Origin: DASWJQ01 sp964517315
GTDB taxonomy: Bacteria > Chloroflexota > Anaerolineae > Anaerolineales > E44-bin32
Assembly (NCBI GenBank): GCA_964517315.1
Contig: CAZFCJ010000043.1
Coordinates: 1 to 26,578, forward strand
Direction of reading: 5' to 3'
Length of the DNA: 26,578 nt
The notes under the pieces: generated by a model
What the model was told of the DNA's origin: nothing
Databases searched by the model: none
What the model saw: the letters and a program-made list of their open reading frames with translations, nothing else
Program-made: the position numbers and the translations under genes
Shown here: positions 7,202 through 14,547 of the stretch, in pieces
Layout of the letters: each line of letters opens with the position of its first letter
How positions within the stretch are numbered: the first letter of the stretch is position 1

Positions 7202-7696
7202 TTAACCAACCGCAGTCGTGTTTCCGGTATCCCTCACGCTCCAGCCGACCAAGATCGCGGTCAGGAGCCAGAACAGCATCAGCCCGAGGTGAGGCTTGTC
7301 GCCGTAAAGCCGCCTGTAGCGGTCTCGATTGGACCACATCACATACCCTTCCGCGAGCATCTCCCACATCGCATGGTGACCCGCCCACAGCAGCGGCAGA
7401 CTGCGCCATGTTATGCTCCTCGATCGCCAAGCCCGGACGAGGAGAAGGGCCGTCATGAGAAGGGCAACCGGCAGCGTTTGCAGGTGGCCGGCCTCGTGTT
7501 TGAAGGACAGCTCGCGCTTGGCTTCCAGGGGCAGCCCGAGCCTGACGAGCAGGTTCACCAGCGGTGGGTGAGGGACGTCCAGCCCCCACAGGCCGACCAG
7601 GTGCCAAAATGGCCCATGCAGCTCCACCTGCCCCACGGCCCCGTACCACGTACGGACCCTGAAGCGCTTCCCGTATTGAGGTGGCCGCCTCGTCAT
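7202..7696 (-). CDS. Membrane protein of unknown function, His/Trp-rich
   Basis: A 164-residue protein that was not recognised. It has two clear hydrophobic segments (about 75-92, LPVALLMTALLLVRAW, and 142-157, LGLMLFWLLTAILVGW) and a weaker one near 108-120. It holds many His and Trp residues, including FKHEAGHLQTLP and WAGHHAMWEM, which might bind a metal or haem. The frame is preferred over an overlapping one (7131-7712) because only this one gives membrane helices and because it ends before the cytochrome c gene. It lies between the metallochaperone gene and the cytochrome c gene on the same strand, so a membrane metal or redox role is possible but inferred. Confidence 0.6.
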   Translation of the reverse strand: MTRRPPQYGKRFRVRTWYGAVGQVELHGPFWHLVGLWGLDVPHPPLVNLLVRLGLPLEAKRELSFKHEAGHLQTLPVALLMTALLLVRAWRSRSITWRSLPLLWAGHHAMWEMLAEGYVMWSNRDRYRRLYGDKPHLGLMLFWLLTAILVGWSVRDTGNTTAVG

Positions 7697-7827
7697 TGAC
7701 CGGCGGCCTCATTCCGCAGCCTCTCGCGGTGAGGCCCGCGTGCCGGAGGTGGATATTCCCTGCTTCGGGCGCGAGATCGGAAGCCGCTCGCCGCCACTGG
7801 AATATGCGACGCAGCGCACCCGCTCGC

Positions 7828-8058
7828 TCAAGCCGCTTCTACCTGGTAGCCGAGCCACTCGAGCTCATGGCGCGCCGTCTGTAAGTCCGCCTGGTTGGCC
7901 TCAAGCACGATCTCGATCAGCTGCGATCGGTGATCCGCCTTCACCTCCCGCACCCCCGGCAGCCTGGAAAGGGTGAACTCCACGGCGCTCTCGCAGCCCG
8001 AGCAGTGCATGGTGTGATCGCCCACCACCTTGAGCTTCATAACCCCTGCGTCTGACAT
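7828..8058 (-). CDS. HMA-domain metallochaperone (CopZ/MerP-like, cytosolic)
   Basis: A 76-residue protein, a single heavy-metal-associated domain of the usual length with no signal peptide. The start at 8058 is chosen over one at 8085 because AAAAGGAG lies at the right distance before it and because the promoter's expected transcription start is near 8084. The metal site is MHCSGCE with Cys19 and Cys22, followed by the expected LSRLPGVREVKAD and a final WLGYQVEAA. HMA domains carry Cu(I), Hg(II) or Zn(II) between proteins. Lack of a signal peptide favours a CopZ-like cytosolic carrier over periplasmic MerP. Its promoter is of the MerR-regulated type, so metal induction is well supported. Confidence 0.9.
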   Translation of the reverse strand: MSDAGVMKLKVVGDHTMHCSGCESAVEFTLSRLPGVREVKADHRSQLIEIVLEANQADLQTARHELEWLGYQVEAA

Positions 8059-8090
8059 TGCCTGGCTCCTTTTCGTGTAATTCACTCATG

Positions 8091-8121
8091 AGTTTAAACC
8101 TTACAGTAGATATAACGTCAA
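8091..8121 (-). promoter_or_regulatory. MerR-type metal-inducible promoter, 19-bp spacer
   Basis: On the minus strand the -35 box TTGACG (8116-8121) and the -10 box TAAACT (8091-8096) are separated by exactly 19 bases (8097-8115). This over-long spacer holds an imperfect dyad, ACGTTA...TAAGGT, shared with the -35 edge. It is the known layout of promoters controlled by MerR, CueR and ZntR (compare TTGACC-N19-TAACCT before copA). Transcription would start near 8084 and the HMA gene starts at 8058. Confidence 0.8.
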
Positions 8122-8390
8122 GTGGGGAAGCTTACGTGCGATGACCTCATCGATGGGCACGAGCCAACTCACTGACGACCAGGATGGACACCCACGCACA
8201 CCCGCAACAGTGCCCGTACCCATGTGCTTGATCCCCTCAAGGGGTCCCCAGATCGTTTGGGGACATAGCCGGGCAAGAGGTGCTTGTTATCTGGCCTGTT
8301 GTCCGCTATGCTCAGGCTCGACGGATGGACGGTGCTTCGCGCACAGAAGCTGTTCCGGATCATCATCTGGGAAGGGCAATAAAGGAGATT
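8122..8390. other. Intergenic region between divergent genes, two overlapping hairpins
   Basis: No gene is seen. CCCCT-CA-AGGGG (8233-8244) overlaps by one base a second inverted repeat, GTCCCCA-N7-TGGGGAC (8244-8250 and 8258-8264). The two could form alternative structures or mark a regulator site in the leader of the gene at 8391. There is no T tract. Confidence 0.4.
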
Positions 8391-9740
8391 GTGGACATCA
8401 GTCCATTATCTATAAGGGTTAAGTTGACCCGGAGACACTCGATTTCCTTCGTTGTTGGAGCCGTTGTGGTCGCCCTTTTGAGCGCGTGTGGTTCAGCGCA
8501 GACGCCGGCCGCCACCTCCGTTCCTCCGGATAGTCAAGATACTGGGGATGAGTTTGAGCTCACCGAGACGTATCAGATTCCTGATCTCGGCTTCCAAGTC
8601 AGCTATCCATCGGGATGGCTGGCTGATACCCAGAACACTATCACTTGGATCAGCCAATTTGAGCGTGATCATCAGCCAAGGCTCAGGGGCACATCTCCTC
8701 CTCAGGACGGCTACCAGATTCTTGTAGATCATCGGGGGTCAGATTTCATGGAAGGCATCGGGCTGCCCGCCGACGACCCCAGTCTTGAAGACTTGCTCCA
8801 GGTGAACGACGATTTCTTCGAGTGGGAGGGGCAGCTCGAAGTGATCGAAACCGAAGTTCTTGGAGCTCCAGCCCTTCGGGTTCGCGCTCGATCAAGCCGA
8901 GATTCCACCTGGCAAATCTCCTATATGGGGTTTCTGGAGGAGGAAGTGTTTCTCCTCGTCGCCCATGCTCCCAGTGAAGAGGCACTCGTTAAGTTTCATC
9001 CGCTTTTCGAAAGAATGGTGGACAGCATCGAGCCGGTCGCCTTCCCACCGGCCCAGGCGGAGCAGTCTGATCCCCTGCCGGCCGTGGACCTCAAGGTTCA
9101 GCCGCCGGGAATCCACGAGCAGACCTTCGAACAATTGGATGGCACAGTGGTCCGGTTCACTCTCTTCGTGCCGAAATCGGCGCCGGAAGGGGCTTCGTCG
9201 CCCCTGGTGGTGGTGCTCCACTTTGGCGGGGAGGTCACGCCCTTCTATGGTCGGGAGGTGTTGGAGACCTTGGCTCTACCAGCTCTGGAGGGGCTCGATG
9301 CGATCATGGTTGCTCCCGACTCCTTGACTGGCAGTTGGACTCACGATGACGACGGGCGAATGGTGCTTCAGGTTATGGACAGCGTGACGGCCACTTACAA
9401 CGTGGATCAAGCGCGGATCCTGCTGAGCGGCTACAGCCTGGGAGGAACTGGTACCTGGTATTTGACGAACCAACATCCTGATCATTTTACCGCGGCCATA
9501 CCGGTGTCGGGCCAGCCGACGGGTCCAGGCGACCAGTGTTCAGTCCCTCTTTACGTTATCCATTCGGAGGCTGACGAGGTTGCGCCCTTAGAAAGCACGC
9601 GCACTCACGTGCAGACCTTGCAGAACGCGGGATGCCAGGTGCAATTGCGCGTCGTCGAGGGGATCACCCATTTCCAGACGGTGGAGTTTGTCGAGCCCCT
9701 ACGTGATGCCGTACCCTGGATCAGGCAAGTCTGGCGATAG
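8391..9740 (+). CDS. Lipoprotein: PsbP-like domain fused to an alpha/beta-hydrolase (esterase/PHB-depolymerase-like)
   Basis: A 449-residue protein from GTG 8391 (TTG at 8424 with AAGGG upstream is an equally plausible start; GGAG before 8391 is close). The signal peptide ends in LLSAC with Cys33, so it is a lipoprotein. Residues about 60-215 resemble the PsbP-like fold (YQIPDLGFQVSYPSGW, later APALRVRARSS and LLVAHAPSEEAL). From about 240 an alpha/beta-hydrolase follows: SPLVVVLHFGG (oxyanion region), nucleophile Ser349 in GYSLGG, acid Asp395 in HSEADEVAP and His427 in ITHFQT. The layout resembles the feruloyl esterase/PHB-depolymerase group, so an extracellular serine esterase is likely. 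The substrate is unknown. The pairing of the two domains is unusual. Confidence 0.85.
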   Translation: MDISPLSIRVKLTRRHSISFVVGAVVVALLSACGSAQTPAATSVPPDSQDTGDEFELTETYQIPDLGFQVSYPSGWLADTQNTITWISQFERDHQPRLRGTSPPQDGYQILVDHRGSDFMEGIGLPADDPSLEDLLQVNDDFFEWEGQLEVIETEVLGAPALRVRARSSRDSTWQISYMGFLEEEVFLLVAHAPSEEALVKFHPLFERMVDSIEPVAFPPAQAEQSDPLPAVDLKVQPPGIHEQTFEQLDGTVVRFTLFVPKSAPEGASSPLVVVLHFGGEVTPFYGREVLETLALPALEGLDAIMVAPDSLTGSWTHDDDGRMVLQVMDSVTATYNVDQARILLSGYSLGGTGTWYLTNQHPDHFTAAIPVSGQPTGPGDQCSVPLYVIHSEADEVAPLESTRTHVQTLQNAGCQVQLRVVEGITHFQTVEFVEPLRDAVPWIRQVWR

Positions 9741-9882
9741 AACAGGTCGCGCGCCCGGATAATAATCTCAGTCATTGCCCGCTGGTGTCTCGATTGCACT
9801 CTAATCGCGTGTATACGCAACTTGTGGATTCCCGCTGACCCTATGACATCGAGCCGGAAGGTGGATCGGTCTGAAGTTTTGG

Positions 9883-9895
9883 CTGCACAGTGCAG
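9883..9895. promoter_or_regulatory. Short palindrome upstream of the decayed membrane-protein copy
   Basis: CTGCAC-A-GTGCAG is a perfect 6-bp inverted repeat with a one-base centre. It could be an operator for the transcript that begins after the hydrolase gene. No regulator is adjacent. Confidence 0.3.
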
Positions 9896-9975
9896 TGCTC
9901 TTCATGGATAGCGATCGGGAAGTCCACCGCTGGTTGCTCCGCCCCTTTGTTCCGCCTGAACATTGGGGAAGAGCA

Positions 9976-10230
9976 GTGACCTATCCCGGAAGCGAAAGTT
10001 CTGTTGGAACCATACGGCTTCGGGCCGGAGCGAGCGCGATTTTGGCGTCCGTGGCGCCGGCCATCGCGGGGGGTTTGGCCCTGAGCAATGGGATCGACTT
10101 ACAGGCCATGGAGCGAGGAGCAGTAGACGTCATCCTCCCGATCATGGCTGACAACCCGACCGGCTACCCCTTTGCGGACTCCATACTCTGCATTCAGCAG
10201 CTGAGTCCTGAAATACTTGGCCACCCATAG
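9976..10230 (+). pseudogene. Internally deleted duplicate of the membrane protein gene at 10350
   Basis: The frame from GTG 9976 reads TIRLRAGASAILASVAPAIA and ERGAVDVILPIMADN, clearly homologous to TIRLRAGVSAILMFVSTAIV and ERGAVDIILPKMAGN of the next gene. The match ends near 10155. The sequence then jumps straight to what corresponds to the region after the next gene's stop (10161-10250 matches 11079-11171). About 550 bases coding for four helices are therefore missing, and the frame ends in former noncoding sequence (SILCIQQLSPEILGHP). It is a tandem-duplication remnant that probably no longer makes a working protein. Confidence 0.85.
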
Positions 10231-10249
10231 AATCTACGTGCTGAATGCA
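10189..10249 (+). repeat. 61-nt inverted-repeat element, copy A
   Basis: Perfect 11-bp arms, TGCATTCAGCA (10189-10199) and TGCTGAATGCA (10239-10249), enclose a 39-nt loop. A second copy with the same length lies at 11109-11169. Confidence 0.85.
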
Positions 10250-10349
10250 ACGCTCCCATCTCGCAGTCATCGAAGCATCGATTTGCGTGAGCCCTCAACT
10301 CTTGATATCTATGTCACAAGCAGATGACCGGAATGGGGGTTGGTGCCAC

Positions 10350-11036
10350 ATGCCAAGCGATACATCGACCATACGGCTTCGCGCCGGAGTGAGCGCGATC
10401 TTGATGTTCGTGTCGACTGCCATCGTGTTGGGCCTGCTCCTGAGCAGTGGATTGGAATTACCAGCACTGGACATTGAGCGAGGAGCAGTGGACATCATCC
10501 TCCCCAAAATGGCTGGTAACCGCACCGCCCTCGCTATGGTGGTTTGGTCGGAGGTGATTTTTGACGTCTTGATCGTTATCTTCGGCATAGACCTCTATCG
10601 AATCTTGGCCGACGGCCGGTCGGATCTTCTCTTCGCACCGGTCGCTATGTTCGGTGGCGCGGGCCTGCTCATCATCGAGCTGCTGCTGCTGCTCGGGATA
10701 AGCCAGGGACTCGCTCCAGCGTATGCTGGCGCCACAGGCGCCGAGCAGTCCGCAATCGCGGGGGCGGCACTGGCTCTGTTGCTGTTTCGGAACCGCTTGT
10801 TGTTGGTCGCCGGAGTTCTCTGGTCTCTGGCCGCGATCATCTTTGGTCAAGGGATGCTCCACTCATCTGAGTTTCCGGGGTGGATGGGCTATTGGGGAAT
10901 CGCCCTCGGGGCTATCGGAGTCATCGCCGGATTTTTCCCGCTCTTCGCTCCTCTCTTCTTCGCTCGTGCCCTCGGAGGGGTCCTCTTGGTCCTTTGGATA
11001 TTGATCGCCGGGATCATACTTCTCAGAAGTCGATAG
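10350..11036 (+). CDS. Five-helix membrane protein, DUF4386-like
   Basis: A 228-residue protein from ATG 10350 (a GGGGGT stretch lies upstream; ATG 10311 is an alternative). Five hydrophobic segments are visible: about 12-32, 53-75, 86-110, 124-155 and 168-226, the last probably two helices. The end (GYWGIALGAIGVIAGFFPLF, LGGVLLVLWILIAGIILL) resembles DUF4386-type small membrane proteins, which have no known function. The N-terminal 55 codons are duplicated in the decayed copy just upstream. The pair, with their trailing inverted-repeat elements, form a tandem array. Confidence 0.75.
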   Translation: MPSDTSTIRLRAGVSAILMFVSTAIVLGLLLSSGLELPALDIERGAVDIILPKMAGNRTALAMVVWSEVIFDVLIVIFGIDLYRILADGRSDLLFAPVAMFGGAGLLIIELLLLLGISQGLAPAYAGATGAEQSAIAGAALALLLFRNRLLLVAGVLWSLAAIIFGQGMLHSSEFPGWMGYWGIALGAIGVIAGFFPLFAPLFFARALGGVLLVLWILIAGIILLRSR

Positions 11037-11108
11037 GAGGAACGACTCCTTCTCGAAGGACGACAGGCAGTCGATCGACGGCTCTACTCCTTTGCTGAAT
11101 CGATGGTC

Positions 11109-11169
11109 TGTATTCAGCACCTGAGTCCTGAAAGACTTGGCCTCTCAATGAATCTACATGCTGGATACA
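11109..11169 (+). repeat. 61-nt inverted-repeat element, copy B
   Basis: Arms TGTATTCAGCA (11109-11119) and TGCTGGATACA (11159-11169) enclose a 39-nt loop of the same length as copy A. Relative to copy A one C-G pair has become T-A, and one T-A has become a T-G wobble, so pairing is kept. The shared loop core includes CTGAGTCCTGAAA and CTTGGC. Confidence 0.85.
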
Positions 11170-11271
11170 ACATGGGCATGAGAATCATTTGGGTGGCCTA
11201 GCTGGACCGGTGAACTGCAATCGATGGAGAGCAAAGCACATGTACATCCAGGAAAATTCACAAGGGTTTAG

Positions 11272-11400
11272 TAAAGAATCTCGAGCAGGATTCGGACCGA
11301 CGACCTCGAGGTGACGAGTTCTAATCCCAAACGGATACTCTACCCAGTCGTTGGTCGCACAAGCTCATAACCGAAAGGTCGTCAGTCCTAATCCCATTCA
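11272..11400. repeat. Decayed tRNA-like segments, left flank (tRNA-Pro-like on -, tRNA-Met-like 3' half on +)
   Basis: On the minus strand 11272-11365 reads like a broken tRNA: GGTAGAGTATCC, an anticodon-loop-like TTTGGGA, then GGTCGTCGG-TCCGAATCC as a T arm, with extra bases in the anticodon stem. On the plus strand GCTCATAACC-GAAAGGTCGTCAG (from 11373) resembles the anticodon loop (CAU) to T stem of tRNA-Met. Neither can fold into a full cloverleaf. The block is repeated at 14440-14515 in the same arrangement. Confidence 0.6.
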
Positions 11401-11427
11401 GACACCTCGGATCCCCCATTAAATGAA

Positions 11428-11451
11428 GAAAGCGCCCTCGCGGGCGCTTTC
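11428..11451. terminator. Bidirectional rho-independent hairpin, copy I
   Basis: GAAAGCGCCC - TCGC - GGGCGCTTTC is a perfect 10-bp stem with a 4-nt loop. T-rich, interrupted tails lie on both sides (TTTCTCT on plus, TTTCTTCATTT on minus). It lies between the tRNA-like segments and repeats at 14350. Confidence 0.8.
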
Positions 11452-11457
11452 TCTCCA

Positions 11458-11525
11458 GGTAGCGGGGGCCGGATTCGCCTGTCCTGAGCCTCTCGAAGGC
11501 AACCCTCGGCCTTCAGGTTATGAGA
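11458..11525 (-). repeat. tRNA 3'-half-like sequence with T-loop insert, copy I
   Basis: On the minus strand it reads CTCATAACC (CAU anticodon loop), then GAGGGTT, a 22-nt insert (about 11478-11499) holding CCTTCGAGAGGCTCAGG, then CGAATCC-GGCCCCCGCTACC, which is the T loop to acceptor end of a tRNA. The stem before the insert (GAGGG) does not pair with the stem after it (CCGGC), so the two sides are probably from different tRNAs. The terminator hairpin follows directly. Confidence 0.6.
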
Positions 11526-11599
11526 TCCAGTCCTGATGGAGGACCCCCTTTCATCGTCAGGAATTCCGTCCAAAGGCGCCTTGGAGATGGACTGTCCAG

Positions 11600-12598
11600 T
11601 TACCGTTTTGTCGCTTTCAGAATGCTCCCGCCACCTGGAAGTTGAATGCGCTCGAAGCCCTCGAACCCTGCCTCCAGTAGCCATTCCCGGTACTCGCTCA
11701 CTGTATAAGCTCTTCCCTCATCGTAAACATTGATGAACACGAGATTGAACGCTACGGCTTTTGGAGGGGAAACGCGGGAGTCGTCTAAAATCCCCAGGCC
11801 CAATACGAACACGTCGCCGCCGCTTCGCAGGGCTTGGGCAGTGTTCTTGAGTACCCTACGGGCGTTCTCAGGTGAAAGGACCTGAAGGAACGCCCTCAAC
11901 ACAGCAACGTCATACGGGCCACCGAGGGGGTCGTTCGCAGCGTCAGCACTCATGGTGTCAACGCGGTCCTCTACGCCCGCTTCCCTGATGAAACGCTGCG
12001 TAATAGGCGTAACTACAGGTAGGTCAACGACCGTGGTGCGAATGTGAGGCAAGGATTGGGCCACAGCGATGCTCAGGCCACCGGATCCGCCCCCGACGTC
12101 GATTAGGCTTCGATACTTCGAGAAACCAAAACGACCAACCAGATCGGATCCAGCTCCCATCGCACCGGAGTTCACGCCGCGGAGGAACGACTCCAGCTCA
12201 GCTTGTGACATCGAGGAGAAGTCCAGTTTCGCTTGCGGTTCACTGGTGCGAATAGACTCCGCCGTTTTCAACACTTCATTCCACCGGTCCTGGTAAAAAT
12301 CATCCCTTCCGTCCAGATAATGGGGAGAAGACCGAACCAGAAATATCATAGCCTCATCCGTATTCGCGAACCGGTCGCCGTCAACGTTCAGGAGTTCAGC
12401 GTTAACCAGCGGGTACAGCAGAGGCTCCAGTTTCGCAGAGCCGACATCAAGGGCATCCGCAATCTGCTCCGCGGTCATGGGGCCGTCCTTTAGCGGCGTG
12501 AACACGTCCAGCTGCATACCAGCCAGCATGGCAAACGATGGGTAAACCGCGTTTCCAACCTTATCGATTGTCTCAGGTTGAGGTTCAGAAGCATGCAT
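11600..12598 (-). CDS. SAM-dependent O-methyltransferase-like protein (Methyltransf_2 type)
   Basis: A 332-residue protein with GGGAGAA before its ATG. Residues about 10-85 form the winged-helix dimerisation domain usual for small-molecule O-methyltransferases (FTPLKDGPMTAEQIADAL, LEPLLYPLVNAELL). The SAM-binding motif is SLIDVGGGSGG (about 164-174), with VVDLP as the next acidic motif. Where relatives have the catalytic His (usual pattern LxxVLHDW), this protein has LRAFLQVLSPENARRVL, so that His is absent. It may use another base or not be a typical O-methyltransferase. The FG-GAP lipoprotein gene lies 129 bases upstream on the same strand, and both sit inside the tRNA-like direct repeats. 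Confidence 0.85.
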   Translation of the reverse strand: MHASEPQPETIDKVGNAVYPSFAMLAGMQLDVFTPLKDGPMTAEQIADALDVGSAKLEPLLYPLVNAELLNVDGDRFANTDEAMIFLVRSSPHYLDGRDDFYQDRWNEVLKTAESIRTSEPQAKLDFSSMSQAELESFLRGVNSGAMGAGSDLVGRFGFSKYRSLIDVGGGSGGLSIAVAQSLPHIRTTVVDLPVVTPITQRFIREAGVEDRVDTMSADAANDPLGGPYDVAVLRAFLQVLSPENARRVLKNTAQALRSGGDVFVLGLGILDDSRVSPPKAVAFNLVFINVYDEGRAYTVSEYREWLLEAGFEGFERIQLPGGGSILKATKR

Positions 12599-12727
12599 GT
12601 ATGTTCTCCCTAAGGCATCTAAGCGATGGCCATTTAGCCGCCCGTACTCCAGCTCAGGGGAGGCTCCTCAAGCCAAGACTTTCAATCTGAAGTCGCTTCT
12701 AGGAGCCCAGCCAAGGTTTGTCCTCGC

Positions 12728-14215
12728 TTAGGATGAACCTACTTCGACAAAGGTGCTCATCAACAAGCGATCCAGCTGGCTACCCCCGACCATCCCCTGC
12801 TGACCGCTAGGTGGCACTCCTGTGCCCACGTAAAGATCGCCATCGCCATCTCCGTCGACATCGGCCACCCCCATCTCCTGGATAATCGTCCCGGGAGGCA
12901 TTTCAGCGATCGTTTGGGCGCGGCCGAATCCGCCGTTCCCATCGTTCAGCAAGAGCACCGGGTCATGGGCCCCTTCACCCTCGACCTCGCGGAACTGTGT
13001 CGCGACGATATCCAAGAAGCCGTCGCCGTCCACATCGCCGACGACGGCCAGTCCGGCTCCTTCCATTACGGGCGTTTGGTGATCGGCGACGAAGCGTCCA
13101 GAGCCTCGATCGTATCTCAAGATTACGTTGGAGCTCACGATGTCGACATCGCCATCGTTCTCCAGATCGCCGAGGGCGAACTTGGCGACGTTCAGGCCCT
13201 CGCGCCAGGCCGCGGGCAGGAGTTCAGTGCTTGCATCGTGGAAACGGGCCTCTCCATCGTTGAGATAAATGCGCAATTCGTTGACCGAGTCTGGGTTTGC
13301 GTCCACCGGTGAGTTTTCCAGGACGATGTCCAGGTGGCCATCCAGGTTGACGTCAGCCAGCCCCAGTCCGGTGGTGTGCGTACGCGCGTCGTCAGGCAGG
13401 CGTTCGGTAGCTTCGGTGAAGAATCCAGATCCGTCATTGAGAAACAGACCGGTCCGACCGTTCTGGTCGGGCGAGGTGGTGCGGTGAAAACGCGTGGTGC
13501 GAAGCAGATCAACGTCGCCGTCGCCATCCACATCACCGAACGCGGCCAAGCCCGAAATGCCCTGCTCCCAGAAGACCTCGATCGGCAGCCGACTCTCAAT
13601 CTCATCGGTGAACCCACCGGTCCCGTCATTGATGAACAGGCCTTCCGCCCAGACGTTTCCAGTTGGCGTATGGGGCCGTGAGTTGATGTATGCGTCTACA
13701 TGCCCATCTCCATCAATATCCGCGAACACGACGTCTTCACCGAACGAAGTTCGCTTCCACTGGTCGGATGCATCCGGCCTGGAGAGCCTTTCACTGGTCT
13801 CGTCGATCATCCCACCGGTGCCATCGTTGAGCAGGAGCTGATCCCCGAAGCGCCCGCAGTCGGCCACCCACAAGTCAACGCTGCCGTTGCCGTCGACATC
13901 GGCAAAGTCGATGCCGTAATTGACGTTGACGACACTCGGCAGCAGATCCTCCGTCCCGTCCACAAAGGGGCTGTCGGCGGGGATCTTCGGCTCGCCCCTG
14001 ATCTCGGCCGTCGGCGGAGGTGCAGGGGTAAGCGTCGCCGAGGGCGTGTCTGTCCAGGCAGGTGTCGGCGGTTGTGCCGTATCTGACATGCCTTCCCCAT
14101 CGGAAACTTCGGTAGGTTGCGGGTCAAGCGGCACGCTACAGGCGCCCGCGCTCAACACCAAGATCAGCAGCAGACGGAAGGAGGCCTGGTGTGGGAAAAC
14201 TTTTGACTGCGGCAT
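12728..14215 (-). CDS. FG-GAP/VCBS-repeat lipoprotein
   Basis: A 495-residue secreted lipoprotein with GAGGGAG before its ATG. The signal peptide ends in LSAGAC with Cys26, followed by a Thr/Pro-rich linker to about residue 75. The rest is a series of seven visible Ca-binding-type repeats with cores such as DVDGNGSVD, DIDGDGHVD, DVDGDGDVD, DVNLDGHLD, DLENDGDVD, DVDGDGFLD and DVDGDGDGD, spaced by LLLNDGTGGF-type strands. This predicts an FG-GAP beta-propeller of about seven blades on the cell surface. Such propellers serve in adhesion, binding or scaffolding; no enzyme domain is attached. The partner is unknown. Confidence 0.93.
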   Translation of the reverse strand: MPQSKVFPHQASFRLLLILVLSAGACSVPLDPQPTEVSDGEGMSDTAQPPTPAWTDTPSATLTPAPPPTAEIRGEPKIPADSPFVDGTEDLLPSVVNVNYGIDFADVDGNGSVDLWVADCGRFGDQLLLNDGTGGMIDETSERLSRPDASDQWKRTSFGEDVVFADIDGDGHVDAYINSRPHTPTGNVWAEGLFINDGTGGFTDEIESRLPIEVFWEQGISGLAAFGDVDGDGDVDLLRTTRFHRTTSPDQNGRTGLFLNDGSGFFTEATERLPDDARTHTTGLGLADVNLDGHLDIVLENSPVDANPDSVNELRIYLNDGEARFHDASTELLPAAWREGLNVAKFALGDLENDGDVDIVSSNVILRYDRGSGRFVADHQTPVMEGAGLAVVGDVDGDGFLDIVATQFREVEGEGAHDPVLLLNDGNGGFGRAQTIAEMPPGTIIQEMGVADVDGDGDGDLYVGTGVPPSGQQGMVGGSQLDRLLMSTFVEVGSS

Positions 14216-14349
14216 TGCTGGTCTCCCTCGTGTATGGCTAACGTCCTATGCCAGCGACATCATAGCCACTGGCTCAATCTACCATCGTACATGCGCCCCG
14301 ATATCCACATTGTCAAGATTGTGAGAGGATGTACTTGTGGGGATGAAAG

Positions 14350-14369
14350 AAGCGCCCTCGCGGGCGCTT
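14350..14369. terminator. Rho-independent hairpin, copy II
   Basis: AAGCGCCC - TCGC - GGGCGCTT, with the loop and outer sequence (AAGCGCCCTCGCGGGCGCTT) identical to copy I at 11430. It lies behind the start of the FG-GAP gene and would end minus-strand transcripts coming from the right. Confidence 0.75.
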
Positions 14370-14373
14370 TCTC

Positions 14374-14515
14374 TTCAGATAGCGGGGGTCACAGGAGCCC
14401 ATCCTGAGCTTATCGAAGGGAACCGACGACCCGCAAGTTAATCCCAAACGGGCACCCTAGCTAGTAATCGGTCGCGCGCGCTCATAATCCACAGATCGTC
14501 GGCCCAAATCCGGAG
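14374..14515. repeat. Decayed tRNA-like segments, right flank, with T-loop insert, copy II
   Basis: On the minus strand 14374-14478 reads as a broken tRNA-Pro-like sequence: GCGACCGATTACTAGC, GGGTGCCCG, loop TTTGGGA, extra bases, GCGGGTCGTCGGTT, then an insert (14398-14420) CCCTTCGATAAGCTCAGGAT, then CCTGTGACCCCCGCTATC. On the plus strand GCTCATAATCC-ACAGATCGTCGG (from 14480) is a tRNA-Met-like 3' half. AATCCCAAACGG and GGTCGC...GCTCATAA are shared with the left flank (11323-11378). Confidence 0.6.
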
Positions 14516-14547
14516 TGGACAGCGTTGGATGCCTTGTTAAATGAAAG

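Noticed and set aside
7131..7712. Alternative minus-strand frame over the unknown membrane protein
   Set aside because: It overlaps the cytochrome c start, is rich in Arg and Pro, and has no membrane helices or motif.
10189..10249. Integron attC site
   Set aside because: The ends do not fit RYYYAAC and GTTRRRY in either orientation, and no integrase gene is present.
11272..11400. Functional tRNA genes at the left repeat
   Set aside because: Anticodon and acceptor stems are broken or missing and extra bases split the anticodon arm; no complete cloverleaf can be drawn.
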